Shown piece after piece: positions 1-7,885 of a DNA stretch of 61,808 nucleotides. How positions within the stretch are numbered: position 1 is the stretch's first letter; the number at the start of each line of letters is the position of its first letter. The notes beneath the pieces are model-generated. The model was not told the DNA's origin and made no database searches. It saw nothing but the letters and a program-made list of their open reading frames with translations. Origin of the DNA: Bacteroidota bacterium (GTDB lineage: Bacteria > Bacteroidota > Bacteroidia > Chitinophagales > Saprospiraceae); contig JAFMBH010000012.1 in assembly GCA_017858735.1 (NCBI GenBank), positions 1 to 61,808 of the forward strand. The letters are read 5' to 3'. Made by a program: the position numbers and the translations under genes.

Positions 1-1339
1 GACCACGATTAGTAATATCCTCTGGGATAATCTGTGCATTGAGCGAAGCGAAAAAAGCATAGAGAACCGAGGCATAGTAACCTTCGAAATTGGCCAGGTC
101 GTTATTGGTGAAATTGCGCCAGGGGATCCCGGCGAAAAGGGTATGAATGAGCTTTTCAAACGATGCCAGATTTCCAGTTGACAAGGCATTATACAGGTCA
201 CCCTGCCTGCTTTTCAAATCAGATGAAATACCGGTATAATCTTCGATAAAATAGTCATTCAAAGCCAGTCGAACCTCTTGATTAGGTATCTTAAGACGAT
301 ATACGAGTTTCTCTCGCTCAATAAACGTTTTTTCAATGGTTAAATAACCAGCTTGAAATAATAGCGTTATAGGATTTAAAGATTCAATCTCAAAAGAACT
401 TAAAGTGCGCTGAAAAACCTCAATATTCTCTAAATCAGGTAAAAAATATTGGTTTTTCCGAAACAGCTCGATAAGGAAGGTTGGACTCCCCGTCTCAAAC
501 CAATAATTTTGATAAACCATTCTTTTTTTGATAAACAGCAAAATATCAAAGGGATTGTAAACGGCATTGGGACCCGTCCAGCTATAACCATTATACCATC
601 GTTTAACCTCCTCAGGGTCACTGCCAGCGAGGTATTCACTAAAATGTTCGCGAAGATCCATGTCCGTGTAACCGCAAATGGAAGAAAATTCTTCGTCAAT
701 AGTGATATCTATCAACTGGTTCAGTCCACTGAACAGGCTTACTTTAGAAAATTTGGTTACCCCTGTCATAAATATAAACTGCAGATTGGCGTCCTGCTCC
801 TTCAGCACACCGTAAAAGGCCTTCAGTGCATCTCTTATTTCGCGGGCAACCTGAGTATTATTTATATTATCAAGTATGGGTTTGTCATATTCGTCAACCA
901 ATACAACTACCCTTTGTCCATATTTTGCTGCAGCTCTTGAAATAAGTTTCCTGAATTTTCCAGCTAAATCCTGTGAATCAAATTGAACACCTAAGCGTTC
1001 CCCATTTTCTTCCAACATATCCAGAATCCTTATATCCAGTTCTTCCTGACTTTTCCCTCCCCCAGCTGCAAAATCAAGTTTAATCACCGGATATTTCTTA
1101 GTCCAGTCCCATTTGTCGTAAATATACAGCCCCTCAAATAACTTTTGATTTCCTTCAAAAATCTCCTTAAGCGTGTCCACAAACAGACTCTTTCCAAAAC
1201 GGCGTGGACGAGATAGAAAGAAACGACCAGGCGTATTAATAAGATTGAATGCATATTCTGTCTTATCAACATAAATGCAATTCGATTCCAATAAAAAACT
1301 TAATGTACTTATCCCTAAGGGAAGATTTTTTAGGGCCAT
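1..1339 (-). CDS. AAA-ATPase-like / PD-(D/E)XK nuclease-like protein, 3' end cut by window edge
   Basis: An open frame starts at ATG 1339 and runs off the left edge without a stop (446 codons visible). The N-terminus reads MALKNLPLGIS, followed by YVDKTEY and the P-loop-like SRPRRFGKSLFVD near residues 45-57. VVLVDEYDKPI around residue 145 matches the Walker B region, and FMTGVTKFSKVSLFSG follows. This order is typical of the AAA-ATPase-like (PF09820) plus DUF1703 (PF08011) family, whose C-terminus is a PD-(D/E)XK nuclease fold. The visible end, YYASVLYAFFASLNAQ, is where that nuclease part begins. The biological role of the family is unclear; such genes are numerous and repetitive in Bacteroidota and often lie near mobile repeats, as here. 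Confidence 0.85.
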   Translation of the reverse strand, partial: MALKNLPLGISTLSFLLESNCIYVDKTEYAFNLINTPGRFFLSRPRRFGKSLFVDTLKEIFEGNQKLFEGLYIYDKWDWTKKYPVIKLDFAAGGGKSQEELDIRILDMLEENGERLGVQFDSQDLAGKFRKLISRAAAKYGQRVVVLVDEYDKPILDNINNTQVAREIRDALKAFYGVLKEQDANLQFIFMTGVTKFSKVSLFSGLNQLIDITIDEEFSSICGYTDMDLREHFSEYLAGSDPEEVKRWYNGYSWTGPNAVYNPFDILLFIKKRMVYQNYWFETGSPTFLIELFRKNQYFLPDLENIEVFQRTLSSFEIESLNPITLLFQAGYLTIEKTFIEREKLVYRLKIPNQEVRLALNDYFIEDYTGISSDLKSRQGDLYNALSTGNLASFEKLIHTLFAGIPWRNFTNNDLANFEGYYASVLYAFFASLNAQIIPEDITNRG

Positions 1340-1404
1340 TCCAAAATATTTCCTTAAAGATACGTCATAATTGGCAGATCCTGAAAATGTAATCGTTGGG
1401 GAAA

Positions 1405-1428
1405 AGACGCGAAGCATCGCGTCTCTAC
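1405..1428 (-). repeat. REP-like element 1 (GTAG + palindrome)
   Basis: On the minus strand a GTAG tetranucleotide (1425-1428) precedes an imperfect hairpin with 8-base arms, AGACGCGA and TCGCGTCT, around a 4-base loop. The same unit recurs at 1998-2021 and 13234-13257, with a variant at 12870-12893. GTAG 5' of a palindrome is the layout of REP sequences mobilised by REP-associated tyrosine transposases (RAYTs). No such transposase is present in the window. Confidence 0.7.
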
Positions 1429-1490
1429 AAATAACCCTCAAATTTAAAACGAAAACGTCCTCTTTAATCCTCTAAATCTTGATTCAAAAT
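1425..1490 (+). repeat. Degenerate right-arm fragment of the composite repeat
   Basis: The stretch CTACAAATAACCC...ACGTCCTCTTTAATCC...TTGATTCAAAA follows the same order as the right half of the complete composite units at 12579-12896 and 12942-13260, with several substitutions. It lacks the left arm and the central hairpin. It is seen by eye alignment only. Confidence 0.55.
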
Positions 1491-1540
1491 TATTTACGTG
1501 AAATATTCCCAAAAAACAACCACCTCCACAATTTCCACAA

Positions 1541-1812
1541 GAAATTACGGGCGCAGCAGCCATTGGTTTGAATCAGGATTTTCAGGATTTCCAGGATTAA
1601 TGATAACGTCTCTGGTTTGATTCGGAAGATTAATTTAAACGGTGCTTTCATATCGAAGCCTCTCGCCGATGCCTTACGCATCGGCGAAAGGAAGGGTGAA
1701 AAGTAATCATCTACAAATAAACATCATACCCAAATCGACGACGTCCTCTGTAATCCTTTTAATCCTGTAAATCCTGATTCAAAACCGGGTGTTAGGGGTA
1801 AATTTATATTGA
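1541..1812 (+). repeat. Composite nested inverted repeat, copy A (diverged)
   Basis: The left arm carries TTGAATCAGGATTTTCAGG. The right arm carries its approximate reverse complement, AATCCTGTAAATCCTGATTC. The centre is a hairpin at 1660-1690 with arms CTCTCGCCGATGC and GCATCGGCGAAAG (one mismatch). The order of landmarks is the same as in copies B and C near 13 kb: GCGCAGCAGCCATTGG, ATAACGTC, central hairpin, AAGGGTGAAAAGTAATC, CTACAAATAA, GACGTCCTC, right arm, then GGGGTAAATTT. No open reading frame is supported inside it. Confidence 0.75.
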
Positions 1813-1889
1813 AACTTGATGAGATGAATGACCTAACGGCAACTAACGTCATTGTACCGCAAATAGGGAAATGCCTCTGTATCATGAGA

Positions 1890-1912
1890 GGGCGAATGCA
1901 ATTCGCCCCTAC
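1890..1912 (-). repeat. REP-like element 2 (GTAG + palindrome, different stem)
   Basis: On the minus strand GTAG is followed by arms GGGCGAAT and ATTCGCCC around a 3-base loop. It has the same GTAG-plus-hairpin plan as the AGACGCGA family but a different stem sequence, so two REP families coexist within 130 bases. Confidence 0.65.
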
Positions 1913-1997
1913 AATTTGGTACATTTAGGAATAAAAAACACCGCGAAACACTGCGCCTGAACGCTGCGTACACCGCGTCAAAACCCCCACGTGGAGA

Positions 1998-2021
1998 AGA
2001 CGCGAAGCATCGCGTCTCTAC
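1998..2021 (-). repeat. REP-like element 3, overlapping the aceK stop codon
   Basis: This copy matches element 1 across palindrome and GTAG. Its GTAG (plus-strand CTAC, 2018-2021) supplies the TAG stop codon of aceK on the minus strand, so the element abuts and ends that gene. Confidence 0.7.
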
Positions 2022-3820
2022 ATCCACTTATTTTCCGGCCACTCCGTCTCCTTTTCGTCTAATGCTTTCTGCGCAGTTCCATCCAAAATCCCCTTTCCGA
2101 ATTGATTTTTAAACCGCAATCTTTTTCGATAAGGAAAAACGGTAACTATTTCTCCGTTTCGAAGCCGCTCTTGCACATCCTGCCAATATTTTACATCATA
2201 CAAGTCTGCATGTTTTTCTAAAAACATTTTTCGGACATCCAACCTGCCAATCAAAAATTTAGAGAATTCCTCTGGGAAAATGTCATTTTCTCCCACGGAA
2301 TACCAAGGTTCTGAAGCCCACTCGTCTTCATAACTTCTGGGTTCTGGAATTTTACGGAACACACAATCCGTTAAAAAGACAATTTCGTCATAATCGTAAA
2401 AGACAATCCGGTTCAATCGGGTCAAACCGAAATTTTTCAACAACATATCGCCGGGAAATATATTTACCGCAGCCATGTCTTTGATGGCCCGGCCATAATC
2501 TGCAATGGCATCTTCTGCTTCTTGAAGCGTTGCAGATTTCAAATACATGTCTAAAGGAATCATTTTCTTCTCAATATACATGTGTTTAATTTCGATAGTA
2601 TCTTGATTGATTCTAATTTTCGATGCACATTCTTTCTTTAACTCTTCAATAAGTTCCGGATCAAACCGATTTAAAGGCAGCGTTAAATTTTCGAACATGT
2701 GGCTATCCGCCATTCTACCTACCCTATCGTGAGCTGATACAAGATCATATTTTGATTTAACTTCCTGCTCTGTCACCATTTTTGGAGGCCGAAATTTATC
2801 ATTAATCATTTTAAAAACCATGGAGTAGGAAGGAAGGGTAAATACGGTCATAACCATTCCTTTCACACCTGGAGCCACAACAAATTTATCTGCCGATGCA
2901 TCCAGATGACGCAATAATTCTCTATACAAAACGGTTTTGCCATGTTTTTCAAAACCTATAGAATTATACAATTCCCCTAAACTTTTTGATGGCATGATAG
3001 ATTTTAAAAAATCGACCATTTCACTGGCAATGTCCGTATCTACCAAAAAATAAGCTCTGTTATAACTAAAAATGGAACTAATATCATTGGGGTCCAACAA
3101 AAGGGAATCGGCATATATTCCTTCATTCTCATGAGCTAAGGGTATGATAAATGGATGAATCCTGTCATCCAGATACATTCTTCCTACAATGTATGCCCCC
3201 TTATTCCTATAAAAAACTGACTTTAAAACTTCCAGACGAATATGCCGGAAATCACGCTTGTAGGTACCTAATTTACGCCTGATGGTCTCCGCAATATAAA
3301 ATACGTCCCGTTCCAGATTTGCCATTTGCGCATCAAAAGGAAAACAGGAAAAAAGCTGCTGTAAAGTATTTTCAAAATGGGATCCCAGATAAAAAGTATG
3401 ATAAATAGGGATGGCAGAACGAAACTCCCTATACGTTCCCGTCGCATTGACAAACATGAGGTCCTCATCGGCTCCTAACCCAATATGACTGTGCCTGTAA
3501 ATGGAATTAAAATACGTTTCTGCAATATTTCTGGTGTTAAAGTTAAAGATCTCCTCCAGGAACATTTCTTTTATTTGTATCCAAACTTCATGCGTATTTC
3601 TCTCCTTTCCTAAAAAATTCAGTAACTTCTGCGTAGTCTCACCAACTGACGTACGATAAATGGTCATCCTGAACTTTGCGTCATCCTGAATACCTACCCA
3701 ATCCCGTTGTTCAAATCTAATTTTTGCCCTCTTCGTTATCCGCTTGAATACATGATTATAATTAATATAGGAGTCTAAAATAATATAGGCAGCGTCGTAG
3801 GGGATTAGCTTTTCAAACAT
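2018..3820 (-). CDS. aceK: Isocitrate dehydrogenase kinase/phosphatase
   Basis: A bifunctional cytosolic enzyme that phosphorylates and dephosphorylates isocitrate dehydrogenase, setting carbon flow between the TCA cycle and the glyoxylate bypass. At 600 residues it is close to the family length. The kinase P-loop-like APGVKGMV lies at 316-323, a lysine in VFKMINDKF near 337, DRVGRMADS at 365-373, NIFPGDMLLKNFG at 453-465 and the metal-binding FYDYDEI at 474-480, so the catalytic set looks intact. The ATG at 3820 gives the standard N-terminus. In Proteobacteria it sits with aceB/aceA; here no isocitrate lyase or malate synthase is nearby. It is divergent from the hexosaminidase gene, and its stop codon lies within a REP-like repeat. 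Confidence 0.95.
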   Translation of the reverse strand: MFEKLIPYDAAYIILDSYINYNHVFKRITKRAKIRFEQRDWVGIQDDAKFRMTIYRTSVGETTQKLLNFLGKERNTHEVWIQIKEMFLEEIFNFNTRNIAETYFNSIYRHSHIGLGADEDLMFVNATGTYREFRSAIPIYHTFYLGSHFENTLQQLFSCFPFDAQMANLERDVFYIAETIRRKLGTYKRDFRHIRLEVLKSVFYRNKGAYIVGRMYLDDRIHPFIIPLAHENEGIYADSLLLDPNDISSIFSYNRAYFLVDTDIASEMVDFLKSIMPSKSLGELYNSIGFEKHGKTVLYRELLRHLDASADKFVVAPGVKGMVMTVFTLPSYSMVFKMINDKFRPPKMVTEQEVKSKYDLVSAHDRVGRMADSHMFENLTLPLNRFDPELIEELKKECASKIRINQDTIEIKHMYIEKKMIPLDMYLKSATLQEAEDAIADYGRAIKDMAAVNIFPGDMLLKNFGLTRLNRIVFYDYDEIVFLTDCVFRKIPEPRSYEDEWASEPWYSVGENDIFPEEFSKFLIGRLDVRKMFLEKHADLYDVKYWQDVQERLRNGEIVTVFPYRKRLRFKNQFGKGILDGTAQKALDEKETEWPENKWM

Positions 3821-3927
3821 ATCGTCTTATTTTTCATCAAATTAAACTAATTTATTGCCTATTTTTTCAAAAATTAGCCGGTAATACAAAGATTTTCTTT
3901 AATTTAACTTATTATAAATCATTTTTT

Positions 3928-6531
3928 ATGCTAAAAAACTATTTTCTCTATTCTCTTATCCTTGGATTTATGGTTTTCAACTGCGGTGGAAATAAATCAC
4001 AATCAGACGATTATATCCAAATTGAACTTATATGGAAACATCATAATAATGCCATTAGCGATGTACCCGGAAAAGGAGAAATTCAATTGAACAATAAAGG
4101 TTCTATCCCTCTTCCTTCGAAAAAATGGGCTATTTATTTTAATCAGATTACCGGACCTATTCCTGAAGCTTCCTCTTTAAAAGGATTGCGTTTGTCCAAT
4201 GTTGTGGGAGAATTATACAAAATAGAGCCTGACCCTTCTTTCTCCGGATTAAATGCGGGCGAGAAAAAGAATTTTCCTTATACTTCCATAGAAGGGGTAA
4301 CTTTTAATTATTCAGCCGTTCCACAAGGTGCCTTCCTCGTTTATGAAGATGAAAATGGGGTGGAAAAAACAAATCCTGTACCTATAGAAATACTCCCTTT
4401 TAAAAGAAAAGAGCAATTTCAGCTTTCACCAAAGGACAACAAGCCTTTGCCCGACGCATTTTGGCGCTTTGATCAGCAAGCTGGGATATCTTTATTGTCC
4501 GCCGATAAATTACCCCTTATTTTACCTACCCCTGTGTCCACCACTTTACAAGGCAGTTCCTTTTCCCTTTCCGGGAATTCAAAAATTATAGCAGGAAAAG
4601 GGCTCGAAAATGAAAAAGCATATCTCCAAAACTTCCTGGATCCATTATTTTCCAAAGCAAGTGGAACCAATAATACGATTTCCCTTAAAATAGGAAATGA
4701 ATCGGGTATGGAGAAGTCCGGTGCCTACCAACTTGAAATTAATAAAGATCAGATCACAATTATTGGGAAAGATGCACAGGGGGTTTTTTACGGTATCCAA
4801 AGCTTGATTCATCTTTTACCATCCGATGCATTTGCAAAGAAAAATACTTCGCTTTCATTGCCTGGCCTGCTTGTAAAAGATGCTCCCCGCTACGAATACC
4901 GAGGTTATCATCTGGATGTAGGCAGAAATTTTCATTCCAAGAAAACCATTTTGCATTTACTGGATATTTTGGCGCATTATAAGATGAATACTTTTCATTT
5001 TCATCTTACCGATGATGAGGGATGGAGAATCGAAATACCTGGCTTACCAGAATTAACCGTCTTTGGATCAAAAAGAGGCTATTCAATGGATGAAAAATCC
5101 TTCCTGCAGCCTTCATACGGTTCCGGTCTTTTGCCCGATGCCGATAATTCGTCAGGAACTGGTTTTTATACCCGGAATGACTTTATTGAGATATTGAAAT
5201 ATGCCAGAGAGCGTCATATTAAGGTCATTCCAGAAGTGGATATACCTGGTCATGCTCGTGCCGCCATTAAAAGTATGGAAGCTCGTCAGGCAAGACTTCA
5301 ATTAGATGGAAATAAGTCAGCTTCAGAACAATACAGATTATTTACCCCAAATGATAAGTCTGCCTATCGTTCCGTACAAAATTATCCGGACAATGTGCTG
5401 GACGTTTGTAAGGAATCTACCTATACTTTTATAGGTAAAATATTTGACGAGATCATTAAAATGTACCAGGATGCCGGGGTACCACTTAAAACCATGCATG
5501 TTGGCGGTGACGAAGTGCCTGAAGGTGTTTGGAAAGGATCTCCTTCCTGCCTCGATTTACTGACTCAGCTACCAAAAGGGAATCCAAAAGACGTGCTTAC
5601 CCAGTATTTTCTGACCCGACTTGATAAAATGCTGGATGAAAGAGGTATTCAATTAGCTGGTTGGGAAGAAGTTGCTTTAATAAGGATCCCAAAAAATCCA
5701 ACAGGATTCAGCTATGAACCTAATCCTAAATTTACAAAAGATGGTTTCCTGGCCTACGTCTGGAATAGCCTGGGAGAATCGGTAAATCTTTCTTATCGTT
5801 TGGCCAATGCAGGGTACGATGTAGTATTATCTAATGTAACTAATTTATATTTTGACCTTGCCTACGATGGGCATCCTGCCGAACCTGGTTTAATATGGGG
5901 AGGATATGTGGATACCAAAACAGCCTGGCGATTTTCTCCAAATAATCAGTTTGCCGCCGTTTTAAAAGATAATCTGGGCAATGACATGCCTATTACCCAA
6001 TGGGAAAATACCATGGAATGGCTGAAACCCGAAGGCAAAAAACACATCAAAGGTATTCAGGGACAGTTGTGGACCGAAACGGTAAAAACCAGTGACATGG
6101 TTTTCTATTATACCCTACCCAAATTATTAGGACTGGCAGAAAGAGCCTGGACGACCGAAGCAGCATGGGAAGCAAAACGATTTTCACCGGAAAGGGAGCA
6201 ACAATTAAATGCCGACTGGGAAATATTTGCCAATAAACTAGGACAAAAGGAACTGGCCAAACTGGATTATATTTTTGGTGGCTATACTTATAGAGTGCCT
6301 CCTCCAGGTGCCAAAATACTCGATGATAAACTCTCCATTAATACCCCTTTTCCTGGTTTGCAGGTGAGATTCACGCTGGACGGAAAGGAACCTGCTTCAA
6401 ATAGTCAGGTTTATACGTCGCCCATTACGCTAAAAAAAGGTGCCCTAGTGAAATTTGCCACTTTTACTTCTTCTGGAAGAAAGAGCAGAACAGTAACCCT
6501 ACCTGCTAAAGAAGGGGAATTGACCGACTAA
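3928..6531 (+). CDS. Lipoprotein beta-N-acetylhexosaminidase (GH20)
   Basis: Predicted to remove terminal beta-linked GlcNAc or GalNAc from chito-oligosaccharides, glycans or peptidoglycan fragments at the cell surface or in the periplasm. The N-terminus MLKNYFLYSLILGFMVFNCG is a lipoprotein signal with the acylated Cys in VFNC. Next comes a chitobiase-type N-terminal carbohydrate-binding region (about 30-160), a GH20 accessory domain (about 180-310), and the GH20 barrel (about 320-740) with HVGGDE, putting the catalytic pair at D528-E529. A short chitobiase-type C-terminal domain follows (about 780-860). Its 867 residues fit multidomain chitobiases. A membrane acyltransferase-like gene follows after 49 bases, probably in one operon. 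Confidence 0.93.
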   Translation: MLKNYFLYSLILGFMVFNCGGNKSQSDDYIQIELIWKHHNNAISDVPGKGEIQLNNKGSIPLPSKKWAIYFNQITGPIPEASSLKGLRLSNVVGELYKIEPDPSFSGLNAGEKKNFPYTSIEGVTFNYSAVPQGAFLVYEDENGVEKTNPVPIEILPFKRKEQFQLSPKDNKPLPDAFWRFDQQAGISLLSADKLPLILPTPVSTTLQGSSFSLSGNSKIIAGKGLENEKAYLQNFLDPLFSKASGTNNTISLKIGNESGMEKSGAYQLEINKDQITIIGKDAQGVFYGIQSLIHLLPSDAFAKKNTSLSLPGLLVKDAPRYEYRGYHLDVGRNFHSKKTILHLLDILAHYKMNTFHFHLTDDEGWRIEIPGLPELTVFGSKRGYSMDEKSFLQPSYGSGLLPDADNSSGTGFYTRNDFIEILKYARERHIKVIPEVDIPGHARAAIKSMEARQARLQLDGNKSASEQYRLFTPNDKSAYRSVQNYPDNVLDVCKESTYTFIGKIFDEIIKMYQDAGVPLKTMHVGGDEVPEGVWKGSPSCLDLLTQLPKGNPKDVLTQYFLTRLDKMLDERGIQLAGWEEVALIRIPKNPTGFSYEPNPKFTKDGFLAYVWNSLGESVNLSYRLANAGYDVVLSNVTNLYFDLAYDGHPAEPGLIWGGYVDTKTAWRFSPNNQFAAVLKDNLGNDMPITQWENTMEWLKPEGKKHIKGIQGQLWTETVKTSDMVFYYTLPKLLGLAERAWTTEAAWEAKRFSPEREQQLNADWEIFANKLGQKELAKLDYIFGGYTYRVPPPGAKILDDKLSINTPFPGLQVRFTLDGKEPASNSQVYTSPITLKKGALVKFATFTSSGRKSRTVTLPAKEGELTD

Positions 6532-6580
6532 AATGGCCAAAAACACCTATTAATCTTAAAGAAAAACGAATAAACGAAAG

Positions 6581-7885
6581 ATGGATTTCAGTAAAAGACT
6601 TAACGCGTTAGATATTTTCAGGGGTCTCACTATTGCCTGCATGATATTGGTTAATAATCCGGGGGACTGGACCAATTCCTACCCCATTCTTTTACATGCT
6701 GACTGGCATGGCTGTACCCCAACCGATTGGGTTTTCCCCTTCTTTTTATTCATCCTGGGCGTTGCCATACCTTTTGCGTTAGGCGCAAGGAAAGAGGCTG
6801 GTGTGAATGGTTCCGGGCTAACGAAGAAAATCAATTCCAGATCTGCCATTATTTTCGCTTTAGGTCTTTTTATGGCGCTATTTCCAAATTTCAGATACGT
6901 TGAAAGCGGCCCTGAAAGTGTACTTTATATCCATTATGTCTTATTATTTTTCTTTATGACTGCTGTTTTTATTCAGGCATCGGACGACGCACAGCTAAAG
7001 AAGACGAATAAGAATTGGAAATACGTTGCTTATTTCACTGCATTTTGCCTATTTATCATTGGAATAATGTACTACGATTGGAGTAACCTAAGGATTCCCG
7101 GGGTTTTACAACGAATTGCTTTAGTTTACCTTGCCGCATCCCTTATTTATCTGTCTTTCTCTATCAGAACTCAAATTTTACTCGGTATATCTCTCCTTTT
7201 AGGTTATTGGGCGCTCCTAACGCTGGTGCCCGTTCCCGGTGGCACAGCGCCCAATCTTGATGCCGAAACCAATTTAGGCGCTTGGTTGGACCGATTCCTT
7301 TTGACTGAAAACCACCTGTGGGGACAAGCAAAAACCTGGGATCCGGAGGGAATTCTCAGCACTTTACCCGCCATTGTTACTGGGTTGATTGGCGTTTGGA
7401 CGGGAATATGGCTAAAAGCACAACAATCCTGGCAAGAGAAACTGGGGAAATTAGCGCTTTGTGGATTGCTACTGGTAGGATTAGGACTGCTATGGGATGT
7501 TGCCTTTCCCATTAACAAGAAAATATGGACAAGCTCTTATGTCTTATATGTGGGAGGACTGGCTCAACTCTTTTTAGCGGCCATCTATTATATTGTGGAC
7601 GTGAAATACTGGACATCGTGGGGTCGCCCATTCCGTATTTTCGGAACTAACGCCCTGTTTGCGTATGTGTTATCTGGCTTATTTGCTAAACTGATTAGTG
7701 CTATAAAATGGGCAGGATCTGAACCTGAAAAAATGATTTCTCTAAGAACCTGGCTATATGACAGCCTGTTTGTACCTTATTTTTCAGCACAAAACGCATC
7801 TTTAGGATTTGCCCTCTTCAATGTTGGGGTTATATTTTTCTTTACCTGGCTCTTATATCGCAGTCAAATATATTTGAAAGTCTAA
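6581..7885 (+). CDS. Heparan-alpha-glucosaminide N-acetyltransferase-like membrane protein (DUF5009/NagX type)
   Basis: An integral membrane protein of 434 residues with roughly ten hydrophobic segments. It opens with RLNALDIFRGLTIACMILVN and contains HADWHGCTPTDWVFPFFLF (His 39 and His 43), the hallmark of the HGSNAT/DUF5009 acyltransferase family. Human HGSNAT transfers acetyl groups across the membrane to terminal glucosamine. The bacterial homologues (NagX) are found with GlcNAc and chitin genes, and the function is mostly assigned by context. Pairing with a GH20 hexosaminidase 49 bases upstream supports a role in amino-sugar handling. The last four bases overlap the end of the convergent tolC-type gene. 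Confidence 0.85.
   Translation: MDFSKRLNALDIFRGLTIACMILVNNPGDWTNSYPILLHADWHGCTPTDWVFPFFLFILGVAIPFALGARKEAGVNGSGLTKKINSRSAIIFALGLFMALFPNFRYVESGPESVLYIHYVLLFFFMTAVFIQASDDAQLKKTNKNWKYVAYFTAFCLFIIGIMYYDWSNLRIPGVLQRIALVYLAASLIYLSFSIRTQILLGISLLLGYWALLTLVPVPGGTAPNLDAETNLGAWLDRFLLTENHLWGQAKTWDPEGILSTLPAIVTGLIGVWTGIWLKAQQSWQEKLGKLALCGLLLVGLGLLWDVAFPINKKIWTSSYVLYVGGLAQLFLAAIYYIVDVKYWTSWGRPFRIFGTNALFAYVLSGLFAKLISAIKWAGSEPEKMISLRTWLYDSLFVPYFSAQNASLGFALFNVGVIFFFTWLLYRSQIYLKV

Noticed and set aside
430-940. Reading frames on both strands of 430-940
   Set aside because: They are shadows of the AAA-ATPase-like gene, which stays open from 1339 to the left edge on the minus strand with clear family motifs.
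1405-2021. Possible CRISPR array in the left repeat zone
   Set aside because: The repeated units are palindromes at irregular spacing with related, not unique, intervening sequence, and no cas genes are nearby.
1490-2027. Several 60-66 codon minus-strand frames in the left repeat zone
   Set aside because: They run through the palindromes and REP-like elements; composition reflects the repeats and no family is recognised.
7204-7518. A 104-codon minus-strand frame inside the HGSNAT-like gene
   Set aside because: The plus-strand membrane protein covers it with a consistent transmembrane pattern; the antisense frame lacks any family signal.
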